A stretch of 64,000 nucleotides of DNA from Bacteroidetes bacterium 41-46 (GTDB taxonomy: Bacteria; Bacteroidota; Bacteroidia; Bacteroidales; UBA932): the NCBI GenBank assembly GCA_001897515.1, contig MKTA01000030.1, positions 1-64,000 on the forward strand, written 5' to 3'. This document shows, in pieces, positions 16,990 through 26,186 of the stretch; position 1 is the first letter of the stretch; every line of letters starts with the position of its first letter. The position numbers and the translations under genes are program-made. Under the pieces are notes generated by a model. The model did no database searches and was not told the DNA's origin. It was given only the letters and a program-made list of their open reading frames with translations.

Positions 16990-18420
16990 TTAAAGTCCCA
17001 TGCCATAATATACAACTGAGCGATCCGGGTAAATCCCCTCTATCAGCAGAGATCGTCTGCTTCTCTGTATTACAGACTCAATGTCTGATGGTTTGGAGAC
17101 TGGTGTTTGATTAACATATGTTATTACAAAGCCCTTTCTTATTCCGGTGTTTTTGAACTTCCCATCAGAAACAGAAAAAACCTCTACACCATTTTTTATA
17201 GATAATTTTGATAAAGTTTCTGGTGAGGCCTCTCTCAATTCTGCACCAAAGAGCTTTGTCAGGCCTCCTGCCCCATCGGAAATTAATCCGTCAGCCCCTG
17301 ATTTGCTTTGCAACACTACTGAAACCGACAATTGTTTTCCTTTTCTAAGCAATGTCAAATCAACTTTATCTTTTGGTCTGTATTTACTGATTTGTTCCTG
17401 TACAGCCGGTCCTGAATTGACAACAACCCCGTTTATTGCAGTCAGCACATCCCCCTCTTTAACACCGGCTCTATCAGCTGCTCCATCTTTTACAATTTCT
17501 GCAATATACACTCCGGCAGTACCTGGTAAATCTTTAGCCTTAACCAAATCGCTGTCTATATCCTGCATAGATACTCCTAATAAAGCTCTTTGTACGGTTC
17601 CAAAGTCAATAATGTCCTCTACAACTTTTTTCGCAATAGATGACGGAACTGCAAAAGAGTAACCTGTATATGATCCGGTTCTTGATGCAATAGCAGTATT
17701 TATGCCAACAAGTTCTCCCTTAGTGTTTACTAATGCTCCGCCACTATTTCCAGGATTTACGGCTGCATCTGTCTGAATAAACGACTCAATTTTAAAATCC
17801 TCGCTTGAGGCGGGCATGCTTCTGGCCTTTGCACTTACGATACCTGCAGTTATAGTTGATCTCAAATTATATGGATTACCTATTGCCAGTACCCATTCAC
17901 CAAGGCGTAATGCATCTGAATCCCCGAACGTAAGAAAAGGCAGATTTTCAGACTGAACTTTAAGTAAAGCTATGTCCGTTACAGGATCTTTGCCAATAAG
18001 TTTTGCATTATAAGACTTATTGTTCTCCAGCGTGACAAGTATCTCATCAGCTCCCTCTACGACGTGATTATTTGTAATAATGTATCCGTCAGATGTTATT
18101 ATTACACCAGAACCAGAATTAACCTGATTTCTTGGCGTCATACCAGGGCTTCCATAACCAAAGAAGAAATCATAAATAGTAAATGGCTGCTCAACCCCTT
18201 TTTTTGTAACCTTAACATGAACAACTGCTTTAACTGCGGTCTCTGCAGAGTAGGTAAAATCCGGATAAAGTTGTTCAGAGAGTGTAACATTGTGAATAGG
18301 AACAGTTGAAAATTTGTTTGAGGAGACTCCGCTCTCTTTGTTTGTAAATTTAACAACTGCAAATGCTGTAAGGCCGCTTACAAGTGCCGTGGTAATTAAA
18401 TAAACAAATACTTTCTTCAT
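16990..18420 (-). CDS. htrA: HtrA/DegP-type periplasmic serine protease
   Basis: 476 residues: an N-terminal signal anchor (about 3-25), a trypsin-like domain with the triad His119 (TNNHVV), Asp149 (DIALLK) and Ser226 (GNSGGA), and two PDZ domains (about 275-375 and 395-470). Proteins of this type degrade or hold misfolded envelope proteins under stress. Divergent from dnaN; 51 bases separate it from rpoD, which has its own promoter. No consensus -7 box is obvious upstream (the nearest is one base out of register), so a stress sigma factor is possible. Confidence 0.93.
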   Translation of the reverse strand: MKKVFVYLITTALVSGLTAFAVVKFTNKESGVSSNKFSTVPIHNVTLSEQLYPDFTYSAETAVKAVVHVKVTKKGVEQPFTIYDFFFGYGSPGMTPRNQVNSGSGVIITSDGYIITNNHVVEGADEILVTLENNKSYNAKLIGKDPVTDIALLKVQSENLPFLTFGDSDALRLGEWVLAIGNPYNLRSTITAGIVSAKARSMPASSEDFKIESFIQTDAAVNPGNSGGALVNTKGELVGINTAIASRTGSYTGYSFAVPSSIAKKVVEDIIDFGTVQRALLGVSMQDIDSDLVKAKDLPGTAGVYIAEIVKDGAADRAGVKEGDVLTAINGVVVNSGPAVQEQISKYRPKDKVDLTLLRKGKQLSVSVVLQSKSGADGLISDGAGGLTKLFGAELREASPETLSKLSIKNGVEVFSVSDGKFKNTGIRKGFVITYVNQTPVSKPSDIESVIQRSRRSLLIEGIYPDRSVVYYGMGL

Positions 18421-18477
18421 ACGCTTCTGATTTTATGATCCGTCAAAATCAAATTATATGCCATAACTAATTTTTAT

Positions 18478-18485
18478 TATCTTTG
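18478..18485 (+). promoter_or_regulatory. -7 box for dnaN
   Basis: TATCTTTG matches TAnnTTTG and ends 17 bases before the dnaN ATG. No TTG is present at the expected -33 distance. Confidence 0.5.
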
Positions 18486-18502
18486 TTCAAAATTGAAAAC
18501 AT

Positions 18503-19630
18503 ATGAAATTCGTTGTATCGAGCACTGAACTTCTGGCAAGGCTTCAATCGGTAAGCAGAGTTATATCGTCAAAAAATTCACTCCCTATTCTTGACAATTT
18601 TCTATTCATACTAAAGGATGGAAACCTCTCAATTACCGCATCAGATCTTGAAACCACGCTCAAAACAAGTATGATGATTGAGAATGTTGCTGAGGAGGGA
18701 GAGATAACTGTACCTGCTAAATTACTAGTTGACTCTTTAAGAGAGTTTTCAGACCAGCCTTTGGAATTTAAAACTAACGATACCACATCTATTTTAGATA
18801 TCACATGGGCTACAGGAAATGCCAAACTACCATTTACTACAGCTGAAGATTATCCCTCAATTGCTGAAATAGATGAAAATGCCACTACTGTTGCAATTAA
18901 CTCTCACATACTTCTTGAGGGGATAAACAGAACTCTCTATGCAACTGCAGAAGAGGAGCTTAGGCCAGTAATGAATGGCATATACTTTGACATAGACAAC
19001 TCATCAGCTACCCTTGTGGCTTCTGATGCTCACAAGCTTGTTTGTTATACCAGAAATGACATAAAGTCAGAAAGCAGATCATCCTTCATTCTGCCAAAAA
19101 AACCGTCTTCAGTTTTAAAAAACATACTTGGGAAGGGTGATGAAGAGGTTGTAATAAGGTTTGACTCAAGAAATGCCACTTTCGTATTTGAATCTTTCAA
19201 TCTGGTGTGCAGACTGGTAGAGGGTAACTATCCTGCATACAAGTCGGTAATACCTAAAAACAATACAAACAAGCTTATTATTAACAGGCTTGATTTTCTG
19301 AATTCAGCAAGAAGGGTTGCCGTATGCTCAAATCAAGCAAGTAGCCAAGTTAGATTAAAGCTGACTTACAACACATTAACACTTTCAGCTCAGGATCTTG
19401 ATTTTTCAATATCTGCAAATGAAAACCTAATATGCCAGTACGAAGGTGATAATATGGAGATTGCATTTAAATCTACTTTTCTTATTGAGATCCTGACAAA
19501 TCTTCCATACACAGATATTTCACTTGAACTGTCTGATCCATCAAGGGCTGCTCTGATACTTGCTGCAGGACCTGTTGATCCTCAAGAGGAGATTCTGGCA
19601 CTCCTTATGCCTATGATGGTAAATGCCTAA
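18503..19630 (+). CDS. dnaN: DNA polymerase III sliding clamp (beta subunit)
   Basis: 375 residues, the usual length, with three clamp domains; the C-terminus ends in the typical MPMMVN (consensus LMPMR) that closes the family. N-terminal KFVVSSTELLARLQSVSRVI and the RPVMNGIYFDI segment of domain 2 are conserved. The ring tethers the replicative polymerase to DNA. It is not next to dnaA here, as is common in Bacteroidetes, but is followed after 12 bases by an exonuclease gene, likely one transcript. Confidence 0.96.
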   Translation: MKFVVSSTELLARLQSVSRVISSKNSLPILDNFLFILKDGNLSITASDLETTLKTSMMIENVAEEGEITVPAKLLVDSLREFSDQPLEFKTNDTTSILDITWATGNAKLPFTTAEDYPSIAEIDENATTVAINSHILLEGINRTLYATAEEELRPVMNGIYFDIDNSSATLVASDAHKLVCYTRNDIKSESRSSFILPKKPSSVLKNILGKGDEEVVIRFDSRNATFVFESFNLVCRLVEGNYPAYKSVIPKNNTNKLIINRLDFLNSARRVAVCSNQASSQVRLKLTYNTLTLSAQDLDFSISANENLICQYEGDNMEIAFKSTFLIEILTNLPYTDISLELSDPSRAALILAAGPVDPQEEILALLMPMMVNA

Positions 19631-19642
19631 TTCAACTCCCTA

Positions 19643-20416
19643 ATGAAGCTGAACTTAAAGAATCCTATTATATTTTTTGACATAGAGAGCACTGGACTCA
19701 ATATTGCATCAGACCGAATTGTTGAGCTAAGTGCTCTCAAAATTTCTCCTAATGGAGATCAGGAGTTAAAAACCAGACGATTAAATCCAACGATACTTAT
19801 TTCTCCTGAAGCACAGGCAATTCACGGAATTTCAAATGAAGATGTAAAAGACTGTCCCACTTTTAAAGAGGTGGCAAAAAGCCTTGCGTCATGGATGACC
19901 GGATGTGATTTTGCCGGATACAATTCTATCAAATTTGACATTCCAATGCTTGCGGAAGAATTTCTAAGAGCTGGAATTGAATTTGATTTTAGAAAGAGGA
20001 AATTGGTTGACGTTCAGAATATATTCCATAAAATGGAGCAGAGGACCCTATCTGCTGCATACAAGTTTTATTGCAACAAAGATCTTGAGAACGCTCACTC
20101 TGCTGAAGCGGATACGGTTGCAACTTTTGAAATTCTGGAATCTCAGCTTGACAAATATTCTGATAAGCTGGAGAACGATATTGAATTTCTCTCCAAATTC
20201 TCAACACGGACAAATTCCCTTGATTACGCAGGAAGAATTGTTTTAAACGAAAAAGAGGTTCCTGTTTTTAATTTTGGCAAACATAAGGGAAAATCTGTAT
20301 TCAAAATTTTTGCAGAGGAACAGAGCTACTACTCATGGATGATGAACGGGGATTTTTCGCTTGACACCAAGCAGGTTCTTACAAAACTTTATAATGAGTA
20401 TTTTCGTACTAGGTAA
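19643..20416 (+). CDS. DnaQ-like DEDDh 3'-5' exonuclease
   Basis: 257 residues. The exonuclease I motif FDIESTGL (Asp13, Glu15) opens the DEDDh fold, with HGISNEDV and the final HSAEADT as motif III. The last 70 residues (NFGKHKGKSVFKIF) resemble the small C-terminal domain found in exodeoxyribonuclease X-like proteins. It could act as polymerase III proofreading subunit or as a repair nuclease; being just after dnaN favours a replication link. The last 8 bases overlap the convergent flavoprotein gene. Confidence 0.88.
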   Translation: MKLNLKNPIIFFDIESTGLNIASDRIVELSALKISPNGDQELKTRRLNPTILISPEAQAIHGISNEDVKDCPTFKEVAKSLASWMTGCDFAGYNSIKFDIPMLAEEFLRAGIEFDFRKRKLVDVQNIFHKMEQRTLSAAYKFYCNKDLENAHSAEADTVATFEILESQLDKYSDKLENDIEFLSKFSTRTNSLDYAGRIVLNEKEVPVFNFGKHKGKSVFKIFAEEQSYYSWMMNGDFSLDTKQVLTKLYNEYFRTR

Positions 20417-21677
20417 AGTTCTTTTTTACTATTTCAGCTGCTGATTTTCCAGCAACATAACCAGTAGAAAAGCCAATCTGTAGATTGTATCCACCGGTAT
20501 CTCCGTCTAGGTCTAAAACCTCTCCTGCAAAGAATAGATTATTTATTTTTCTTGTAGCTAAGGTCTTAGGTAGAATCTCATCAAGGGACACACCACCTGT
20601 TGTAATTACGCACCTTTCAAAACCTGTATATGAAATTATTTCTAATTTCCAGCTTTTAAGAAAATCTGATATCTTATATATCTCACCTGGAAGTTTTTTT
20701 GAAAGAATTTTTGTTTTTCCAAATCCGATATAGTCAATGAAAATATTGACTAATTGTGCTGGAAGTAATCTTCTGAGCAGAGTTTCAAGATAAATTTTAT
20801 CTTGTTGCCCAAATTCTCTTTCAATTCTGCTTATTAATTGATCTCTTGTTAGAGCCGGTTTTAAATCAATATCAATTAAGACTCTGTTACCGTCTGAGAT
20901 TGCTTTTACTGCTTTTCGGCTAACTCTTAATCCAACAGGCCCTTCAAAACCGTTATTTGTAAACTCTGCATCTCCAAATTCCTCTTGCAGGAGATCCTTT
21001 CCAACTATCAATTTAACAGAGATATTCTTTAATATCAGACCTTTTAGTGATATGTTAAAATTTAATGGCATTAGGGCCGTAAGGGATGGGAGGCGTTTAA
21101 TCGTCTTTATTCCCATGCTCTCTGCAAAAATGTAACCGTCACCATCTGATCCTGTTAAAGGGTACGAAAGGCCTCCAGTAGAAATTATGACCGCCTTAGA
21201 AAAAACCTCATTCAACACCCCATCTTTTTCATATAGTAATCCCGTCACTTTTAAATCTTTGGTTAATAATTTTGTTGCTTTTGAATTATAGGAAATATCA
21301 ACTCCTAAGCTTTCAATCTCTTTTACTAGTGTTCTAACAACATCCTGAGATTTTCCAGATAGCGGATAGGCTCTCTCCCCTCTTTCAATGACTGTCTCCA
21401 ATCCTATTTCGTTCAGAAAGCGCAGCAAATTAAAATTGGAAAAAGACTTAAATGCGAATTTAAAAAAATTAGGTTTGGGGAAAATATGTCTGGAGAACTC
21501 CTCCCACTCTCTTGTATTAGTAATATTACAACGCCCTTTTCCTGTAATCAAAATTTTTCTTCCGGGTCTCTCCATCTTCTCCAAAACAAGAACCTTCATC
21601 CCTTCACGAGCAGAAGAGATTGCAGCCATCATACCAGCCGCTCCAGCTCCGATAATAATAATGTCATAAGTAATCAT
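20409..21677 (-). CDS. HI0933/BaiN-type NAD(P)/FAD oxidoreductase
   Basis: 422-residue flavoprotein. The dinucleotide-binding motif IIGAGAAGMMAA is at about 7-18 and GKGRCNITN follows; the C-terminal FAGEVLDLDGDTGGYNLQ is the family FAD motif. Members are widespread; one gut homologue (BaiN) acts on bile acid intermediates, but most have no known substrate, so that name should not be taken as a function here. Convergent overlap with the exonuclease gene; a possible -7 box lies at 21713-21720. Confidence 0.88.
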   Translation of the reverse strand: MITYDIIIIGAGAAGMMAAISSAREGMKVLVLEKMERPGRKILITGKGRCNITNTREWEEFSRHIFPKPNFFKFAFKSFSNFNLLRFLNEIGLETVIERGERAYPLSGKSQDVVRTLVKEIESLGVDISYNSKATKLLTKDLKVTGLLYEKDGVLNEVFSKAVIISTGGLSYPLTGSDGDGYIFAESMGIKTIKRLPSLTALMPLNFNISLKGLILKNISVKLIVGKDLLQEEFGDAEFTNNGFEGPVGLRVSRKAVKAISDGNRVLIDIDLKPALTRDQLISRIEREFGQQDKIYLETLLRRLLPAQLVNIFIDYIGFGKTKILSKKLPGEIYKISDFLKSWKLEIISYTGFERCVITTGGVSLDEILPKTLATRKINNLFFAGEVLDLDGDTGGYNLQIGFSTGYVAGKSAAEIVKKNFT

Positions 21678-21701
21678 AACACAAAGTAAGGTAAATAATG
21701 G

Positions 21702-21720
21702 TAACTTTGCTTCAAATATA
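21702..21720. promoter_or_regulatory. Interleaved start region: -7 boxes on both strands
   Basis: TAACTTTG on the plus strand (21702-21709) precedes the lipoprotein gene at 21726. On the minus strand TATATTTG (21720-21713) precedes the flavoprotein gene at 21677. Both fit TAnnTTTG, and the two would transcribe into each other over a few bases. No -33 TTG is clear for either, so one may be chance. Confidence 0.4.
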
Positions 21721-21725
21721 TTTAA

Positions 21726-22820
21726 ATGAGGTTATCGGGATTTATTGCAGGATTTATTATTATGACAGCACTTTCATGTGCCGGAAAAACAAATGAAGAG
21801 GAGGTTCAAACTCCCGGACCGGGCTGTGAATATGCTTCATATTTCGGAGTAATATATAATGATGATGATGATTACAGTGTTAAAGTTAAATCCTTTTCAA
21901 CACAGTCAAACGAAGGTAATAGAGACTGGATTAAACTTAACAACAATATAGAGTATAAGAGAGTAGTCTGTATGTCAACTAGTCACTTATCATATATTGA
22001 ATCTCTTGGGGAGATAGAGCGGGTTGTTGGTGTATCAGGTGGACAGTATATCTCTAACAGCTATATTAAATCAGGACTTTCAAGTGGTAAAATAGCTGAT
22101 ATTGGTTATGAAGGATCTTTAAATTATGAACTTCTGATCTCATTGGAACCGGATCTTGTTCTCACATACGGAATTGAGGGTGAGAATAACCAATATATTG
22201 AGAAAATTAAACAGTTTGGTATTCCTGTTATTGCACTTGGTGACTATTTAGAGAACCATCCTCTTGGGAAGTTGGAATACATAAAGTTTTTTGGTGCAAT
22301 CTTCAATAAAATGGAATTGGCAGATTCAATATATGAACATACAAAACTCAGATACATTAAACTTAGATCACTAACAGAAAAGAGTAAAAAAAGGAACATA
22401 CTTATTAACGCCCCATGGAAAGAGGTATGGTACATTCCAGGCAAGAGTAGTTATATGAACATACTTGCAGAAGATGCAGGGGGATTGATATTGGGTGCAG
22501 AGGTCGGTAAATCATACACAAAGGCTTACAGTATTGAGGAGGTATATATCATGTCGGCGAAGGCTGATGTTTGGCTTAATCCTAATACAATATCAACTCT
22601 GAGTGAACTAAAATCAGTTGTCCCAATGTTCTCAAATATAACTCCGGTGAAAGATGGTAGAGTTTTTAACAACACTAAACTAAGCACCGCAGGAGGAGGA
22701 AGCCAATTCTGGGAGAGAGGTGTTATGGAACCAGACACCCTTCTAATGGATTTGATAACTATACTTCATCCAACATTGATTAAGGATCACAATCCTAAAT
22801 ATTATTTAAAGATTCAATAA
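21726..22820 (+). CDS. BtuF-like ABC transporter substrate-binding lipoprotein, solitary
   Basis: 364 residues with a lipoprotein signal ending TALSC (Cys18) and a TroA/BtuF-type bilobed binding domain: RVVCMSTSHLSYIESLGE near 79 onward, LISLEPDLVLTYG in the first lobe and the VWLNPN segment in the second. Family members bind cobalamin, haem or ferric siderophores. No permease or ATPase gene is beside it; it stands alone between its own promoter and a terminator, so it must serve a transporter encoded elsewhere. The ligand cannot be told. Confidence 0.85.
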   Translation: MRLSGFIAGFIIMTALSCAGKTNEEEVQTPGPGCEYASYFGVIYNDDDDYSVKVKSFSTQSNEGNRDWIKLNNNIEYKRVVCMSTSHLSYIESLGEIERVVGVSGGQYISNSYIKSGLSSGKIADIGYEGSLNYELLISLEPDLVLTYGIEGENNQYIEKIKQFGIPVIALGDYLENHPLGKLEYIKFFGAIFNKMELADSIYEHTKLRYIKLRSLTEKSKKRNILINAPWKEVWYIPGKSSYMNILAEDAGGLILGAEVGKSYTKAYSIEEVYIMSAKADVWLNPNTISTLSELKSVVPMFSNITPVKDGRVFNNTKLSTAGGGSQFWERGVMEPDTLLMDLITILHPTLIKDHNPKYYLKIQ

Positions 22821-22845
22821 AAAACCCCGTCTTAGTCTGACGGGG
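22819..22845. terminator. Terminator shared by convergent genes
   Basis: CCCCGTC (22825-22831) pairs perfectly with GACGGGG (22839-22845) over a 7-base loop. The T run (TTTTTT) is on the minus strand, so it works best for buk; the same stem follows the plus-strand lipoprotein gene directly. Confidence 0.85.
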
Positions 22846-22861
22846 TAATTAACTCCATAAT

Positions 22862-23935
22862 CTACAAGTAAACTGAAGGGGAATCCTCTCCTGTTATGAC
22901 AGCTAAGCCATTCATTGCTAATGCGGCCATCTCATCTTCGCCTGGATAAATCTTTACAGGAGAGATAAATTTAACCATATCTGATATCTTCTCCATCAGC
23001 TTGGTATTATAAGCAATCCCTCCTGTAAGTAATACAGCATCAACATTTCCTGAGAGCACTGCTGCGGCAGCACCAATAGCTTTAGCAACATTGTATCCAA
23101 ATGCATCAGATAATAAGGTAAAATGCTCATCACCTTCAGAGACTCTTTTTTCTACCTCATTAAATGAGTTTGTCCCCAGATGAGCAACTAATCCTCCCTC
23201 TCCTGTTATCATTTTCTTAACCTGGGAAAGAGTGTATTTTCCCGAGAAACATAGTTCAGCAAGTGCATAGGCCGGCAGTGTCCCTGAGCGCTCAGGTGAA
23301 AAAGGTCCCTCTCCGTTCAAAGCGTTATTTACATCAACAACTTTACCATTTTTGTGAACCCCTACTGATACACCCCCGCCAAGATGGGCAACAATAAGAT
23401 TAAGGTCTTCATATCTTTTGCCCTCAGAATGAGCATACATTTTAGCAATAGCCTTCTGATTAAGTGCGTGAAAAATAGACACTTTGGGCAATAATGGATG
23501 TCCGCTTACTCTTGCTACAGGCTCCAATTCGTCAACAACAACCGGGTCTGCAATGTATGCCCTGCAACCAATAGATTCCTTGGCAAGGTTTGCAGCGATT
23601 AATCCACCAAGGTTGCTAGCATGTTCACCTGAGACCCCAATAGTCAAGTCCTCAATCATCCTTTCATTTACCTCATAAACACCAGATTGAATGGGTTTAA
23701 GCAAACCTCCTCTGCCTACAATAACTGATAATTCATTTATAGAAATGCCGTTATCAGATAAAGTCTTAAGAATAGCTTCTTTCCTAAACTCATATTGATC
23801 TGCTATTTTTTCAAATCCGGAAAGCTCTTCACTTGAATGTCTTATTGTATGTGTGAATACTTGCTTATGATCCTCAAATACAGCAATTTTAGTTGATGTA
23901 GAGCCCGGGTTTATAGCTAATATTTTATATCCCAT
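22862..23935 (-). CDS. buk: Butyrate kinase
   Basis: 357 residues of the acetate/butyrate kinase fold. It starts with LAINPGSTSTKIAVF, the phosphate-binding loop of the ASKHA superfamily, and has AHLGGGVSVG and LLTGGIAYN further on. It converts butyryl phosphate plus ADP to butyrate plus ATP. Five bases after ptb, third gene of ackA-ptb-buk. Some members prefer branched acids (isobutyrate, isovalerate) from amino acid breakdown, which would suit the peptide-using gene set here. Confidence 0.95.
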   Translation of the reverse strand: MGYKILAINPGSTSTKIAVFEDHKQVFTHTIRHSSEELSGFEKIADQYEFRKEAILKTLSDNGISINELSVIVGRGGLLKPIQSGVYEVNERMIEDLTIGVSGEHASNLGGLIAANLAKESIGCRAYIADPVVVDELEPVARVSGHPLLPKVSIFHALNQKAIAKMYAHSEGKRYEDLNLIVAHLGGGVSVGVHKNGKVVDVNNALNGEGPFSPERSGTLPAYALAELCFSGKYTLSQVKKMITGEGGLVAHLGTNSFNEVEKRVSEGDEHFTLLSDAFGYNVAKAIGAAAAVLSGNVDAVLLTGGIAYNTKLMEKISDMVKFISPVKIYPGEDEMAALAMNGLAVITGEDSPSVYL

Positions 23936-23939
23936 AAGT

Positions 23940-24845
23940 CTATCTTGCAGTTAATGCCGCAAGGGCTATTGAATTTAGTTTAGTGTCAATACTGTCAGCC
24001 CTGCTTGAAAGCACACATGGAGCTTTTGCTCCTGCAACAATTGCTGCCTGGCGGCTTCCATTACACAATTGAGTATTAACTTTATAAAACACATTGGCAG
24101 ATTCTAGATTTGGAAAAACTAAGCAATCTGCATCTCCGGCAACTGGACTAACAAGTTTCTTTACAGCACAAGCCTCTTGTGAGACTGCTACATCAAGAGC
24201 TAGTGGTCCGTCAACAAAACAGCCAGTTATCTGACCTCTATCTGCCATTTTAGAAATAATAGCAGCGTCAACACAGGCCTGCATTCCTGGGAGCATCTGT
24301 TCAGTTGCAGCAATAATGGCAACTTTTGGCTTTTGAATACCTAGTGAGTTGGCAGTTTTTACAACATAGTTGGTAATTGCTATTTTTTGACTTAAATCAG
24401 GGGCAGGTATTACAGCAATATCGCCAATTACGAGTAACTTATGGTACTGAGGATTATAAAGTACAGTTACGTGGCTAAGAACGGCCTTAGGAGGAAGAAG
24501 TCCCTTCTCCTTGTTAAGTATTGCCCTCATATACTTATCTGTGCTACACAAACCCTTCATTAAAATATCCCCCTCTCCTGAATTAACTAAATCAACAGCC
24601 ATGGCTACAGCTTTCAGTTCATCATCATTTGGAACTATTCTAAAAATTGAGGGGTCAATTTTTTCTTGAGCACACACTTGTCTGATCATCTTTTCATCTC
24701 CGACGAGTGTAGCTTCAACAATTCCAGCTTCTACAGCCAACTTTGCTGCATTAATTGTGTGATCATCTACAGCCCAGGCCGCAATCAGGCGCTTTTTAGG
24801 TTTTGATCTTAATTTGTCGTAAATCTGTTCAAATGTTGTAATCAT
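23940..24845 (-). CDS. ptb: Phosphate butyryltransferase
   Basis: 301 residues, the standard length. It turns butyryl-CoA and phosphate into butyryl phosphate for butyrate kinase. The C-terminal half carries the PTA-type VDGPLALDVAVS segment and the ends ANVFYKVNTQL and AIVAGAKAP, typical of Ptb as distinct from long phosphotransacetylases. Lies between ackA (23-base gap) and buk (4-base gap). Confidence 0.94.
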   Translation of the reverse strand: MITTFEQIYDKLRSKPKKRLIAAWAVDDHTINAAKLAVEAGIVEATLVGDEKMIRQVCAQEKIDPSIFRIVPNDDELKAVAMAVDLVNSGEGDILMKGLCSTDKYMRAILNKEKGLLPPKAVLSHVTVLYNPQYHKLLVIGDIAVIPAPDLSQKIAITNYVVKTANSLGIQKPKVAIIAATEQMLPGMQACVDAAIISKMADRGQITGCFVDGPLALDVAVSQEACAVKKLVSPVAGDADCLVFPNLESANVFYKVNTQLCNGSRQAAIVAGAKAPCVLSSRADSIDTKLNSIALAALTAR

Positions 24846-24868
24846 ATATCAATTTCAATTTAAAAAAT

Positions 24869-26071
24869 TCAAACCAGTTTCATTGTATCCTGCGCTATAA
24901 CAAGCTCTTCGTTAGTTGTAACTGTAGCAATTTTTACTTTTGAAGTCTCTTTGGTTAGAATTACATCTTTACCTCTTACTCCATTATTTGCATCCTTGTT
25001 AAACTCTACACCAAGGAACTCCAGATGTGTTCCAACCATCTCCCTTATATGAGGATCATTTTCCCCGATTCCTCCTGTAAATACAATTAAATCACATCCG
25101 CTCATTACAGCTGTATATGAGCCTATATACTTTAAGACTCTGTAGTATAACAGATTTAAAGCAAGCATTGCCCTTTTATCTCCTTGAGATGCAGCACTTT
25201 CAATATCTCTTGCGTCTGATGATTTACCAAACACGCCAAGAAATCCGCTTTTTTTATTCAGAAGAGCATTAATCCCGGCAGCGTCAAGATTTTCTCTCTC
25301 CATTATATATGTAATAATACCGGCGTCAATATCTCCACTTCTTGTTCCCATAATCAGACCTTCAAGTGGTGTGAAACCCATGGACGTATCAACTGATTTT
25401 CCATTTTTAATAGCTGTTATTGAGCTACCATTACCTAAATGGCAAGTAATAACCTTGGAGTTTTCAAAATCAAGTCCGGCCAAGTCACATGCCTTTTTAG
25501 CTACAAACTTATGACTTGTTCCATGAAAACCGTATCTTCTAATTTTATGCTCCGTATAAAGTTCGTATGGTATTGCATACATGTATGCATAGTCGGGCAT
25601 TGTCTGGTGAAAAGAGGTATCAAAAACTGCAACTTGAGGGACATTGGGCATCAAAGAGAGAACAGCTTCAATACCTAAAAGATTCGCTGGATTATGAAGT
25701 GGAGCAAGTTCACACAATTTTTTTATACCCTCAATAACATCAGCATTAATCAGCGTACTTTGTTTAAAAAGTTCTCCCCCGTGAGCCACTCTATGACCTA
25801 CTGCATTAATCTCTGACAGTGATTTTAGCACGCCTAATTTTTCATCTATAAGAATGTCAAGAACCTTTTTAATCCCTATCGTGTGATTTTGGATTGGAGT
25901 CTCTGTCTCAAATTTGTCTCTACCTTCAACTCTGTGCGACAAAATACCCATGTCAAGTCCTATTCTTTCAACCAAGCCTTTTGCCAATAATTTAAAATCA
26001 GATTCACTTTGCATATCAAGCACCTGGTACTTTAGGGACGAACTCCCGCAGTTCAATACTAGAATAATCAT
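24869..26071 (-). CDS. ackA: Acetate kinase
   Basis: 400 residues, the usual length. Motifs LVLNCGSSSLKYQ at the N-terminus, AHRVAHGGE, RRYGFHGTSHKF and CHLGNGSSI are all present. It makes ATP from acetyl phosphate. It heads the ackA-ptb-buk operon; the usual partner pta is not here, so acetyl phosphate must come from a phosphotransacetylase elsewhere or from broad activity of Ptb. Confidence 0.96.
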   Translation of the reverse strand: MIILVLNCGSSSLKYQVLDMQSESDFKLLAKGLVERIGLDMGILSHRVEGRDKFETETPIQNHTIGIKKVLDILIDEKLGVLKSLSEINAVGHRVAHGGELFKQSTLINADVIEGIKKLCELAPLHNPANLLGIEAVLSLMPNVPQVAVFDTSFHQTMPDYAYMYAIPYELYTEHKIRRYGFHGTSHKFVAKKACDLAGLDFENSKVITCHLGNGSSITAIKNGKSVDTSMGFTPLEGLIMGTRSGDIDAGIITYIMERENLDAAGINALLNKKSGFLGVFGKSSDARDIESAASQGDKRAMLALNLLYYRVLKYIGSYTAVMSGCDLIVFTGGIGENDPHIREMVGTHLEFLGVEFNKDANNGVRGKDVILTKETSKVKIATVTTNEELVIAQDTMKLV

Positions 26072-26117
26072 TACTGTTAATTTTTATAATTTTGTTTAAT
26101 TTTCGTCTAAAATCGCA

Positions 26118-26125
26118 CAAATATA
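26118..26125 (-). promoter_or_regulatory. -7 box for ackA-ptb-buk
   Basis: The minus strand reads TATATTTG, 46 bases before the ackA ATG. No TTG lies at the right distance, so the match rests on the -7 element. Confidence 0.4.
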
Positions 26126-26186
26126 GCAAATAAGGGCTCATTTTAGTTATAAATCGTCATATATTTCAACATTATAACTAATAAAA

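Noticed and set aside
17147-17662. Plus-strand frame of 171 codons inside htrA
   Set aside because: Shadow of the protease gene; no start signal and no recognisable protein.
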